Shown: positions 8,525-15,628 of the stretch, piece after piece
How the letters are laid out: each line of letters starts with the position of its first letter
How positions within the stretch are numbered: position 1 is the stretch's first letter
Origin: an uncultured Actinomycetes bacterium
Lineage (GTDB): Bacteria > Actinomycetota > Actinomycetes > Nanopelagicales > Nanopelagicaceae
Length of the DNA stretch: 28,741 nt
Direction: 5' to 3'
Assembly (NCBI GenBank): GCA_903921405.1
Contig: CAIXPV010000130.1
Span: forward strand, 1 to 28,741
Position numbers and translations under genes: made by a program
Notes under the pieces: model-generated
What the model was told of the DNA's origin: nothing
The model's input: the letters and a program-made list of their open reading frames with translations, nothing else
Databases searched by the model: none

Positions 8525-9238
8525 ATGACAACTGATACCTCATTTACGCCTCAGCGCGCCGGTCGGATCGCATCACAGTTAATTGAATTGATCGATACCC
8601 AGAAGCTTCATCCGGGAGATCGATTGCCCCCAGAGAGATCACTGGCTGATTTATTAGAAGTTAGTCGACCAAGCTTGCGTGAAGCCTTACATATCTTGCA
8701 GGCGCAAGGATTGGTTCAAATTAAGCATGGACAAGGAACTTTTGTTCAGGAACCAATCGTTGCGCAAGAGCTTCGAGCTTCAATGATGTCTACAACTCAT
8801 GGACTAAATGAGCTATTTGATGCACGTGAAGTCTTAGAAGTTCCGGCATCCAAGTGGGCGGCAGATAAGGCTTCGAAGGAAGACCTTCGTTTATTGCGCG
8901 CAACGTTGAATCAAATAGATACGGTGACAGCTACGGTACCTATAGATTTTGATCAACTTCAGATTTTAGATGCAAAGTTTCACTTAACAATTGTTGGAAT
9001 TGCTGGAAATCGATTTATTAATCAGACGCTAAATGTTTTGCAAGATGTAATGAAGATGTCGATGGAGACAACTCTACGTTTGCCAGGGCGTTCGGACGTA
9101 TCACGTAATGAGCACAATGGAATCCTTGCTGCAATCGAATCTGGTAACGGTGAGTTAGCTTCACAATTAACTCTGCAACATATAACTGGAGCTCGTGCGG
9201 TTGCCTTGGCCGATGCTAGTGAAAAGAATAAACGTTGA
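8525..9238 (+). CDS. FadR-subfamily GntR transcriptional regulator
   Basis: A 237-aa DNA-binding regulator. Residues about 10-75 form the GntR winged helix (RIASQLIELIDTQKLHPGDRLPPERSLADLLEVSRPSLREALHILQAQGLVQIKHGQGTF). The C-terminal two-thirds is an FCD ligand domain with the usual metal-site residues: Asp and His in DAKFHL, His in RNEHNGI and His in LQHITGA. It sits between the transporter and the kinase and overlaps the kinase start, so it is a co-expressed local regulator. A 13-bp motif with a GGT-N3-ACC core, repeated at 3840, 12117, 12190 and 20967, is the likely operator. The effector is probably a pathway intermediate such as the sulfosugar or a phosphorylated form, which is inference. 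Confidence 0.9.
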   Translation: MTTDTSFTPQRAGRIASQLIELIDTQKLHPGDRLPPERSLADLLEVSRPSLREALHILQAQGLVQIKHGQGTFVQEPIVAQELRASMMSTTHGLNELFDAREVLEVPASKWAADKASKEDLRLLRATLNQIDTVTATVPIDFDQLQILDAKFHLTIVGIAGNRFINQTLNVLQDVMKMSMETTLRLPGRSDVSRNEHNGILAAIESGNGELASQLTLQHITGARAVALADASEKNKR

Positions 9239-10128
9239 GTAGTATCGAGGTTGTTTGTGTAGGCGTAATAACAATAGATACGGTCGCACTGGTTGACTCC
9301 TACCCAGGTGAAGACGAACGAGTGATAGCAAAAGAGATTGCACGAGCAGGGGGAGGGCCGGCCGCAGTTGCTGCTGTAACTCTTGCTCGACTTGGCGTTA
9401 AAACTGCCATTGTTGGAACAATTGGTGATGATGCAGATGGCACAGAAGTCTTAAGAATCTTCAAGCACGAAGGTATTGATACTTCTGGAGTGTCCATTGG
9501 AACAACTGCAACCGCAGGCAGTGTCATTGTTGCCGCTCACGAACACAGTACTCGTGCGATAAGTACACGCCAACCCATGGTGCAAGCTGAAGTAAATGAT
9601 GCTGCTAAGAATTTAGTAGCTCAAGCACAGTGGATTCATGTTGATCATGTCGGAATCACTCGATTAAGCGCGCTAGGAATTTCTCGCAGTAACGGGGTTA
9701 AGATTTCGTTTGACGCAGGCTATGGCGTTGAAAGCTTTGATGCAGCGGCAGTAGATCTTTTTGTTCCCACAGATCGCCAGATGGCGCTTCGCTATCCCGG
9801 TATGGATTTGGCATCGGCGCTTGAAAAAGATTCAACTAAAGCTGCCAATATAGTTGTTGCCACTCAAGGTTCTGCTGGAAGCACTGGATTTTCTGCAGCG
9901 ACTGGCTTAGTTACAGCGGCTGGATTTTCAGTAGAAGTTACGAGCACGCTTGGCGCAGGAGATGTTTTTCATGGTGCGCTAGTCGCACACTTAATTCAAG
10001 GCCATTCATTACAGGAAGCTATGCGCCGATCTAACGCAGTTGCTGCACTGTCTTGTCGAGGTTTAGATGCTCAATCAATGATTCCCAACACCGTGGAACT
10101 TAATGCATATCTGGAGGCACAATCATGA
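9235..10128 (+). CDS. PfkB-family sugar kinase, candidate 6-deoxy-6-sulfofructose kinase
   Basis: A 297-aa ribokinase-superfamily kinase. Signature 1 is near 39-66 (GGGPAAVAAVTLARLGVKTAIVGTIGDD), and signature 2 near 236-249 (TSTLGAGDVFHGAL), with Asp243 as the catalytic base. The start is TTG 9235, overlapping the regulator's TGA stop (TTGA). Its own stop overlaps the aldolase start (ATGA at 10125-10128), so regulator, kinase and aldolase are tightly coupled. In the sulfo-EMP pathway YihV, also a PfkB kinase, phosphorylates sulfofructose at C1 and hands it to the YihT aldolase; the tandem here argues for the same step. A kinase for another ketose cannot be excluded from sequence alone. Confidence 0.8.
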   Translation: MSSIEVVCVGVITIDTVALVDSYPGEDERVIAKEIARAGGGPAAVAAVTLARLGVKTAIVGTIGDDADGTEVLRIFKHEGIDTSGVSIGTTATAGSVIVAAHEHSTRAISTRQPMVQAEVNDAAKNLVAQAQWIHVDHVGITRLSALGISRSNGVKISFDAGYGVESFDAAAVDLFVPTDRQMALRYPGMDLASALEKDSTKAANIVVATQGSAGSTGFSAATGLVTAAGFSVEVTSTLGAGDVFHGALVAHLIQGHSLQEAMRRSNAVAALSCRGLDAQSMIPNTVELNAYLEAQS

Positions 10129-11006
10129 GAGCACCTTTAACTAATTTAGCGCGACCTTCTGGTGCCCTTGCAATGGTTGCAGTTGACCAACGTGAAGCAC
10201 TTCGTGGAATGTTTGCAGCACACCAAACAACTCCCGTGCCAGATTCACAGTTAACACAGTTTAAAGTCGACGTTGCACGCGAGCTTTCACCCTTTGCATC
10301 TGCCTTACTTGTAGATCAAGAGTTTGGCATTGATGCGATTATTAATCAGAAAGCCCTCACTGGTGGTTGCGGACTAATCGCTGCAGCAGATTTACTTGTA
10401 GGCCCTCCAGGTGGAGCTGCTACAGATACTGCAGTTGATCCAGATGTTGATCCAATTCGTATGCGCGATATCGGCAGCGTTGGATTAAAGTTTCTTATTC
10501 TTTGGCGCAATGATGAATCACCAGATGTGCGTGCCCAGCTTGTAGAGGATTTTAATAAACTTTGCATAGTGTCAGGTCTGCCATCAATTATTGAAATTAT
10601 TGTTAAAGCCCCAACTGATACATCCAAAAGTTTTAACCGCGAAGAAGAATTAATTATCGCTGCTAAAGAGGCTGCAACATGGAAACCTGATTTATATAAA
10701 GCCGAAGTTCCTTTTCATGGCGAAGGTGATCTCTCCGCGATTACAAAGAATGCAGAGCGAATCTCAGAAGCAATTGGATCCCCATGGGTCGTACTCTCTA
10801 ATGGTGTGAAACAGCCATTCTTTAATGATGCCGTTAAGGCATGTGCAATTGGTGGTGCCAGTGGATTCTTAGCTGGCCGTGCAGTCTGGGCAGATATTGT
10901 TGGCTCAGCAGATATTCCTCAAGCGTTACGTGATGTATCTATTCCTCGACTAGAACAGTTAGCCGAAATTGTTGATGCTCATGCAAAGCCTTGGTCTAGC
11001 TGGTAA
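10125..11006 (+). CDS. yihT: Class I aldolase of the YihT type, candidate sulfofructose-1-phosphate aldolase
   Basis: A 293-aa class I (Schiff-base) aldolase, predicted to split 6-deoxy-6-sulfofructose 1-phosphate into DHAP and 3-sulfolactaldehyde. Segments match what I remember of E. coli YihT along the whole length: LARPSGALAMVAVDQREALRGMFA at the N-terminus, LSPFASALLVDQEFG, LKFLILWRNDE, the Schiff-base lysine context DLYKAEVPFHG (Lys192), and SGFLAGRAVWADIVG (Arg252) near the C-terminus. LacD tagatose-bisphosphate aldolases are the nearest alternative, but the VDQREA and GRAVWA context and the kinase and suyAB neighbours favour the sulfosugar enzyme. The gene ends directly against the convergent Gfo/Idh gene (11006/11007), with no terminator visible between them. 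Confidence 0.85.
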   Translation: MRAPLTNLARPSGALAMVAVDQREALRGMFAAHQTTPVPDSQLTQFKVDVARELSPFASALLVDQEFGIDAIINQKALTGGCGLIAAADLLVGPPGGAATDTAVDPDVDPIRMRDIGSVGLKFLILWRNDESPDVRAQLVEDFNKLCIVSGLPSIIEIIVKAPTDTSKSFNREEELIIAAKEAATWKPDLYKAEVPFHGEGDLSAITKNAERISEAIGSPWVVLSNGVKQPFFNDAVKACAIGGASGFLAGRAVWADIVGSADIPQALRDVSIPRLEQLAEIVDAHAKPWSSW

Positions 11007-12110
11007 TTAGCCCCACAACTCTTTAATCTCAACCACTCTGCCCTCATTAATACTCTTATGAGCGGCAAGGCCAGTGACAACACTTGTTACGCCATCAAGC
11101 AAAGTGACTTCGGCCGGGGTCGAGTTAAGAATCGCATCACGGAACTTAACATGCTCAATATATGAAGCTCCGTAGTGATGTCCTAGGTATTTAACATCTA
11201 AATCATAAACGAACTTTATTTCGCTTCCCTTTCCAGTTCCTTCACCGATTCCCCAACCTGTACGTGTACCCCAATCTTCACGGCGGGATGTACGCAGAGT
11301 TTGTGACGGCAAGAAAGATTCAACTTTTCCTTCATCGCCAACGATTGTCAGGATCTCTTTATCAAATGATCCTTCACCAAACATGCACAGATCCAACATT
11401 GCACGTGCACCATTTGCATACTCAAGAACTACATAGGCGTTATCTAGCATGTTGGCCTGCTTGCCGTAATATTTTTCATTTAAGTGATTCACACTTTGTC
11501 CGCCTGAGGCAAAAACGCGAATTGGCTGTTGACCAATTACTATGTCCATCAAATTAAAGTAGTGGCAACATTTCTCAACTAATGTTCCACCAGTTCGTTC
11601 TGCAAATCGATTCCAGTTATCTACCTTTGGATAAAAAGGTTCACGATGCTCACGAATCGATACTTGCTGAACTTTTCCAACGGCGCCGCCTTTTGCCCGC
11701 GCAATTGCTTCGGCAACCGGTGGCATAAATCGATATTCAAGGCCCATCCATGTAAGTGCGCTTCGCTTAGCTTCCCATTGCAGAATCGATTTCAAATCTT
11801 CAATCGTTGTGGCAAGTGGTTTTTCAACAAAGACTGCAACGTCACTCGCTAAGCAATCTTTGAGAACTTCGGCATGCGTGTCATTGGGAGTAGAGATGAC
11901 GACGGCATCGACCAATCCGCTGTCTAGGAGCGCTCGGTGATCACTAAAGATTGCTGCTCCAGGGGCAAGCGCCAACGCTGCTTCCTGTGATGGCCCATGG
12001 GGATCGCTGATGGCGCTAATGCGTGCACCGCCCATGATTCGAATATTCTGCATGTGCTCACGGCCCATGCTTCCTGCGCCGATAATGCCGTAACGAAGCT
12101 CTGCTTTCAT
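11007..12110 (-). CDS. Gfo/Idh/MocA oxidoreductase-fold protein, candidate NAD-dependent sulfoquinovosidase (GH188-like)
   Basis: A 367-aa protein with an N-terminal Rossmann NAD(P) domain (YGIIGAGSMGREHMQNI, residues 7-23), the EKPLA motif near 97-101, and a C-terminal alpha/beta domain. The segment where ordinary dehydrogenases carry GGxLxDxGxHxxD reads GGTLVEKCCHYFNLMDIV here. It is the only minus-strand gene of the island and faces suyA across a region with two candidate GntR operators. A family of NAD-dependent sulfoquinovosidases (GH188) with this fold has been described beside sulfoglycolysis genes, and the window holds no GH31-type sulfoquinovosidase. I infer that this gene may release SQ from SQ-glycerol. 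A plain sugar dehydrogenase such as an inositol-type enzyme is the alternative. No clear Shine-Dalgarno precedes the ATG. Confidence 0.75.
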   Translation of the reverse strand: MKAELRYGIIGAGSMGREHMQNIRIMGGARISAISDPHGPSQEAALALAPGAAIFSDHRALLDSGLVDAVVISTPNDTHAEVLKDCLASDVAVFVEKPLATTIEDLKSILQWEAKRSALTWMGLEYRFMPPVAEAIARAKGGAVGKVQQVSIREHREPFYPKVDNWNRFAERTGGTLVEKCCHYFNLMDIVIGQQPIRVFASGGQSVNHLNEKYYGKQANMLDNAYVVLEYANGARAMLDLCMFGEGSFDKEILTIVGDEGKVESFLPSQTLRTSRREDWGTRTGWGIGEGTGKGSEIKFVYDLDVKYLGHHYGASYIEHVKFRDAILNSTPAEVTLLDGVTSVVTGLAAHKSINEGRVVEIKELWG

Positions 12111-12116
12111 AGCAAC

Positions 12117-12129
12117 AGGTTAGACCACT
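12117..12129 (+). promoter_or_regulatory. Candidate GntR operator in the Gfo/suyA divergent region, site 1
   Basis: AGGTTAGACCACT has the same GGT-N3-ACC core and right flank as the site at 3840. It begins seven bases beyond the ATG of the minus-strand gene and 106 bases before the suyA start, so it could act on both units. Confidence 0.5.
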
Positions 12130-12189
12130 TGGGGAATTATGAGCAAAGGGCTAGACGAAACACGCTCAACTGGCCTAGACTCCGGCGAG

Positions 12190-12202
12190 AGGTCAGACCA
12201 CT
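12190..12202 (+). promoter_or_regulatory. Candidate GntR operator in the Gfo/suyA divergent region, site 2
   Basis: AGGTCAGACCACT is the best copy of the motif (inner core GGTCAGACC). Its centre lies 73 bases from that of the 12117 site, close to seven helical turns, which would place both sites on one face of the DNA. It ends 32 bases before the suyA ATG. Confidence 0.55.
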
Positions 12203-12234
12203 ACCCATTGAACAACGCGAGAGGCGAGTCAATT

Positions 12235-12537
12235 ATGGCAATTACTCCACCGCAGTTCTTACTCCATCACGACGGCGATAACGTTGCCGTTGCGATGACG
12301 GATCCGCAACCAGGCACCCTTCACGGGCGATCTGTTAAAGAAGGTACCGAGAGCAACGCGATCTTAAATCACGCGATTCCTCTTGGTCATAAGTTTGCTC
12401 TTACCGACTTAGCTGAAGGCGATGCAATCATTAAATATGGCATCAAAGTTGGTCTTGCATCTGCTGCAATTAAAAAAGGTGATTACATCCATACACACAA
12501 CATGAGGAGTTATCGATGGGAAGCAAGCCGCGCTTAA
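12235..12537 (+). CDS. suyA: (R)-sulfolactate sulfo-lyase, small subunit SuyA
   Basis: A 100-aa SAF-domain protein resembling the N-terminal domain of altronate/galactarate dehydratases, and specifically SuyA: MAITPPQFLLHHDGDNVAVAM, IPLGHKFALTDLAEGDAIIKYG, and a terminal HTHNMRSYRW. With SuyB it cleaves (R)-3-sulfolactate to pyruvate and sulfite. ATG 12235 is chosen because SuyA proteins start at this point and GAGAGG lies upstream. An in-frame ATG at 12139 would add 32 residues of unfamiliar sequence, yet its upstream bases closely resemble the start of the isomerase gene. The 3' end overlaps suyB by 22 bases, so the subunits are coupled. Confidence 0.88.
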   Translation: MAITPPQFLLHHDGDNVAVAMTDPQPGTLHGRSVKEGTESNAILNHAIPLGHKFALTDLAEGDAIIKYGIKVGLASAAIKKGDYIHTHNMRSYRWEASRA

Positions 12538-13682
12538 TGGGATACCGCCGCGAAAACGGCACTATGGGTATCCGCAATCACGTCATAATCTTGCCCCTTG
12601 ATGATCTTTCTAATGCAGCTGCAGAGGCTGTTGCAAAAGTTATTCCAGGCACTCTTGCACTTCCACATGCATACGGACGTTTACAGTTCGGTGAAGATTT
12701 AGCACTAACTTTCCAAACACTTATAGGCACTGGTATGAATCCAAACGTTGCTGCCGTAGTTGTAATTGGCATCGAACCAAAATGGACGCAGAAAGTTGCC
12801 GATGGCATTGCAGCTACAGGTAAACCAGTTGCAGCGTTCTCAATCGAAGGTAAAGGCGATCTGCAAGTAATTGCTGAAGCTAGCCGTGTTGCAGCGATGT
12901 TCTTACAAGATGCATCAGCCCTAGAGCGTGAAGCAACTGAGATGGGCGACATGATTATGTCGATTAAGTGCGGAGAGTCAGATACAACATCTGGTCTTGG
13001 CTCTTGCCCAACAACTTCTCAAGCCGTTGATCGCTGGGTTGCAGCCGGTGGAACCGTTTTCTTTGGTGAGACTTCTGAACTCACTGGCGGCGAACATTTG
13101 ATTGCAGATCGTTGTATTGATGATGCTTGCCGTGACCTGTTCCAACTTACTTACGACAACTACATCAAAGTTATCGAATCAACCGGGGCTAACTTGTTAG
13201 GTTCACAGCCAACACAGGGAAATATCGCCGGCGGATTAACAACTATTGAGGAAAAAGCCCTTGGCAATATCGCTAAGACCGGCTCGGTCCCTGTAGTTGG
13301 CGTCCTAAAGCCAGCCCAGGCTCCAGATCCAGCTAAGAAAGGTCTGTATTTTATGGACTCATCCTCGGCTGCAGCGGAGTGCATCACTTTGATGGCAGCA
13401 GCTGGCGCGGTTATTCACTTGTTCCCAACGGGGCAAGGCAACGTTATCGGCAATCCAATTGTGCCGGTATTAAAGCTAACTGCTAATACCAAGACAGCAA
13501 ACTCTATGAAAGAGCACGTTGATCTAGATGTATCTGGCTTACTTCGTTATGAGTATGACTTAACGAAGGCCGGCGACATGATGATGGATGTTATCTACAA
13601 GACTGTTAATGGTCGTTTGTGTACTGCAGAAGTCATGGGACACCGTGAATTTACTTTCACTAAGTTGTATATTTCTGCATAA
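12516..13682 (+). CDS. suyB: (R)-sulfolactate sulfo-lyase, large subunit SuyB
   Basis: A 388-aa UxaA-family enzyme, the catalytic subunit of the C-S lyase that turns (R)-sulfolactate into pyruvate plus sulfite. Characteristic segments include GYRRENGTMGIRNHVIILPLDD, LPHAYGRLQFGEDLALTFQTLIGTGMNPNVAAVVVIGIEP, KCGESDTTSGLGSCPT, FFGETSELTGGEHL and IHLFPTGQGNVIGNPIVPVLK. The separate small subunit and the length near 390 aa, rather than one chain of about 500, separate it from altronate and galactarate dehydratases. GAGGAG precedes the ATG at good spacing. The stop overlaps the next start (TAATG). This is the most diagnostic gene of the window, because it commits the pathway to desulfonation inside the cell. 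Confidence 0.92.
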   Translation: MGSKPRLMGYRRENGTMGIRNHVIILPLDDLSNAAAEAVAKVIPGTLALPHAYGRLQFGEDLALTFQTLIGTGMNPNVAAVVVIGIEPKWTQKVADGIAATGKPVAAFSIEGKGDLQVIAEASRVAAMFLQDASALEREATEMGDMIMSIKCGESDTTSGLGSCPTTSQAVDRWVAAGGTVFFGETSELTGGEHLIADRCIDDACRDLFQLTYDNYIKVIESTGANLLGSQPTQGNIAGGLTTIEEKALGNIAKTGSVPVVGVLKPAQAPDPAKKGLYFMDSSSAAAECITLMAAAGAVIHLFPTGQGNVIGNPIVPVLKLTANTKTANSMKEHVDLDVSGLLRYEYDLTKAGDMMMDVIYKTVNGRLCTAEVMGHREFTFTKLYISA

Positions 13683-14620
13683 TGATTCTTATCTCTGAAG
13701 ATGTATGGGGGACTCCCTTCCAAGACCTGGAGGGGAGTTTTCCTATTCATCGGGATGATGATTTATGGAAAGATCCAGAAAAACTTAAAGCTTCACTTAA
13801 AGATGCAACAGCATTAGTTGTTCGAAATCGTACGAAAGTTACGGCCGATGTAATTGCAGCCGCTCCTCACCTTAAAGTTATTGCACGCGCAGGTGTCGGC
13901 TTAGATAACATCGATGTAAAGGCCGCTGATGCTGCAGGCATTGTTGTTGTGGCAGGCCTGGGTGCTAACGCTGTCAGTGTTGGCGAATTAACGTTAGGTC
14001 TTGCGCTTTCTCTTTTAAGAAATATTCCTGGACACGATGTCGCTACTCGTGCAGGTGGTTGGGTACGCAGCCCCGGACGTGAACTATCAGGACTTACCTG
14101 GGGATTGCTAGGGTGCGGCGCAACAGGTTTGGCAACGGCCAAACTTTTGCAAGGCTTTGGCTGCACGATAATTGGATATGACCCTTTTGCTAAAAACCTT
14201 CAAGGTGTGGAACTTACAACTTTTGACGATGTGTTAGTACGAAGTGATGTTGTCAGCATCCACATGCCATCGACTCCGCAGACTAATGGAGTCATGGATT
14301 CCAAAGCTTTTGCACGTATGAAGCCTGATGCAATCATTGTTAACGTCGGTCGGGGAGAAGTAATAAATGAGGCCGATCTCATAGAAGCCTTGAAAAACAA
14401 GGTTATTTCTGGAGCTGCCCTCGATGTTCGCGCTGTTGAGCCTGCGCTTACAGGGGAGATGGAGACAGTTCCGAACCTAATACTTACCCCACACGTCGCT
14501 GGAATCACCTCAGAGAGCCAACTGCGCATTAACCAGATCTTGGCATCCAATATCGCTTTAGTTCTGCAGTCGAAAGAAGCAACTCATGCAGTCGGTGCTT
14601 TAAAAGTAAGCAGCAACTAA
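13682..14620 (+). CDS. D-isomer 2-hydroxyacid dehydrogenase, candidate (S)-sulfolactate dehydrogenase (SlcC-like)
   Basis: A 312-aa NAD-dependent dehydrogenase of the phosphoglycerate-dehydrogenase family, of the short type without an ACT domain. Visible elements: RAGVGLDNID (70-78), cofactor loop GLLGCGATG (141-149) with Asp167 after the second strand (an NAD preference), and catalytic Arg224 (NVGRGEVIN), Glu253 (VRAVEP) and His271 (LTPHVAG). In Cupriavidus and Chromohalobacter, SlcC of this family oxidises (S)-sulfolactate to sulfopyruvate, beside a ComC-family enzyme and suyAB; the same trio is present here. It starts on the last base of the suyB stop. A terminator-like hairpin lies inside codons 11-20. 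Another 2-hydroxyacid substrate remains possible. Confidence 0.8.
   Translation: MILISEDVWGTPFQDLEGSFPIHRDDDLWKDPEKLKASLKDATALVVRNRTKVTADVIAAAPHLKVIARAGVGLDNIDVKAADAAGIVVVAGLGANAVSVGELTLGLALSLLRNIPGHDVATRAGGWVRSPGRELSGLTWGLLGCGATGLATAKLLQGFGCTIIGYDPFAKNLQGVELTTFDDVLVRSDVVSIHMPSTPQTNGVMDSKAFARMKPDAIIVNVGRGEVINEADLIEALKNKVISGAALDVRAVEPALTGEMETVPNLILTPHVAGITSESQLRINQILASNIALVLQSKEATHAVGALKVSSN
13712..13741 (+). other. Terminator-like hairpin inside the 5' coding end of the dehydrogenase gene
   Basis: ACTCCCTTCCA (13712-13722) can pair over 11 bp with TGGAGGGGAGT (13728-13738), with one G-U pair and a five-base loop; TTTT (13738-13741) follows directly. The structure resembles an intrinsic terminator or attenuator but lies entirely within coding sequence. 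It could lower expression of the genes downstream of suyAB. Confidence 0.5.
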
Positions 14621-15627
14621 TGCCACAGCTGACGGTAGGAGGTGCAATTGCGACTGCTCAATCATTACTGGAGGCCGTTGGCGTTAGCCCAGAGCATGCC
14701 TTAACTACTACACGTTGCATTGTTGCAAGTGATCGTTGGGGCATTGGCAGTCATGGCCTTATGCGACTGCCATTTTATTTAGCACGTTTACAAGCAGGTG
14801 GAATCAATCCCGCAGCAGAGTTGAAAACTGTTACGGATCTACCAAGTCTTGTTGTCTTTGATGGTGATGATGGCCTTGGGCATTGGCAACTACAGCATGC
14901 TGCAGAAGTTGCATCGCAACGTGCACTAGTCAATGGAATCGCAGCTGTTGGTGTTGGACGTTCTAATCACTGTGGAGCACTTGGCATTTATGTATGGCCA
15001 ATGATTAATCGTGACTTAGTTGGAATCGCATTTAGTACAGGCCCTGCAGTAATGCCACCATGGGGCGGCGACAAACCACTTTTATCTACTTCACCTATTG
15101 CTGCAGGAATTCCTACGAATCCACCAACGGTTGTAGATCTAGCAACCAGTGCAGTAGCTCGAGGAAAGATTCAAGCTAAAGCCCAAGCTGGTGCAGAGCT
15201 AGAACCAGGGTGGGCATTTACTAAAGATGGCGCACCGACAACGGATGCTAAAGAGGCACTTGCCGGAATGCTAGCCCCGCTTGGCGGAGCTAAAGGTTAT
15301 GCAATTGCAGTTCTTGTTGAATCCTTAACTGGAATGCTGATCGGTCCTACTTTGTCCAAGAATATTCCCGATATGTTTGCCGCAGAACAAGATGGGTTGC
15401 CACAACAAATTTCACACTTTGTCATAGCAATCGATGCTTCAAAATTATCGGTAGACGGTGAAAATTCCCGAACAGAGGATTTTGCAGCTGAAGTGAGCAA
15501 GGCCGGTGGGCGTCTACCTGGTTCTAATAGAGTAAATCCAGAAAAGTTAGTTGATAGTGATGAAATCACAATTACAGATCAGGTATCGGCCCAATTAGCA
15601 GCGTGGACTTCGAAGTTAGGACTTTAA
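14620..15627 (+). CDS. Malate/L-lactate dehydrogenase-family protein, candidate (R)-sulfolactate dehydrogenase (ComC-like)
   Basis: A 335-aa member of the Ldh_2 family, an NAD(P) enzyme fold distinct from classical MDH/LDH. Family marks: RWGIGSHGLMRLPFY with His45 and Arg49, VGRSNHCGALG with the catalytic His117 context, and LSTSPIAAGIP. ComC enzymes reduce sulfopyruvate to (R)-sulfolactate. Coupled to the SlcC-type enzyme upstream, it would turn (S)-sulfolactate into the (R) isomer that SuyAB accepts. The start overlaps the previous stop (TAATG), and the stop is one base from the exporter start. Malate, ureidoglycolate or 2,3-diketogulonate activity would be the generic alternatives; the neighbours argue against them. 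Confidence 0.8.
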   Translation: MPQLTVGGAIATAQSLLEAVGVSPEHALTTTRCIVASDRWGIGSHGLMRLPFYLARLQAGGINPAAELKTVTDLPSLVVFDGDDGLGHWQLQHAAEVASQRALVNGIAAVGVGRSNHCGALGIYVWPMINRDLVGIAFSTGPAVMPPWGGDKPLLSTSPIAAGIPTNPPTVVDLATSAVARGKIQAKAQAGAELEPGWAFTKDGAPTTDAKEALAGMLAPLGGAKGYAIAVLVESLTGMLIGPTLSKNIPDMFAAEQDGLPQQISHFVIAIDASKLSVDGENSRTEDFAAEVSKAGGRLPGSNRVNPEKLVDSDEITITDQVSAQLAAWTSKLGL

Positions 15628-15628
15628 A

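Noticed and set aside
10125..11006. LacD tagatose-1,6-bisphosphate aldolase
   Set aside because: Related fold, but segments such as VDQREA and SGFLAGRAVWA agree better with YihT as I recall it, and the genomic context is sulfonate-related.
12516..13682. Altronate or galactarate dehydratase (UxaA/GarD)
   Set aside because: The small SAF subunit is a separate gene, the large chain is about 390 aa, and the motifs and neighbours match SuyAB; no uronate pathway gene is present.
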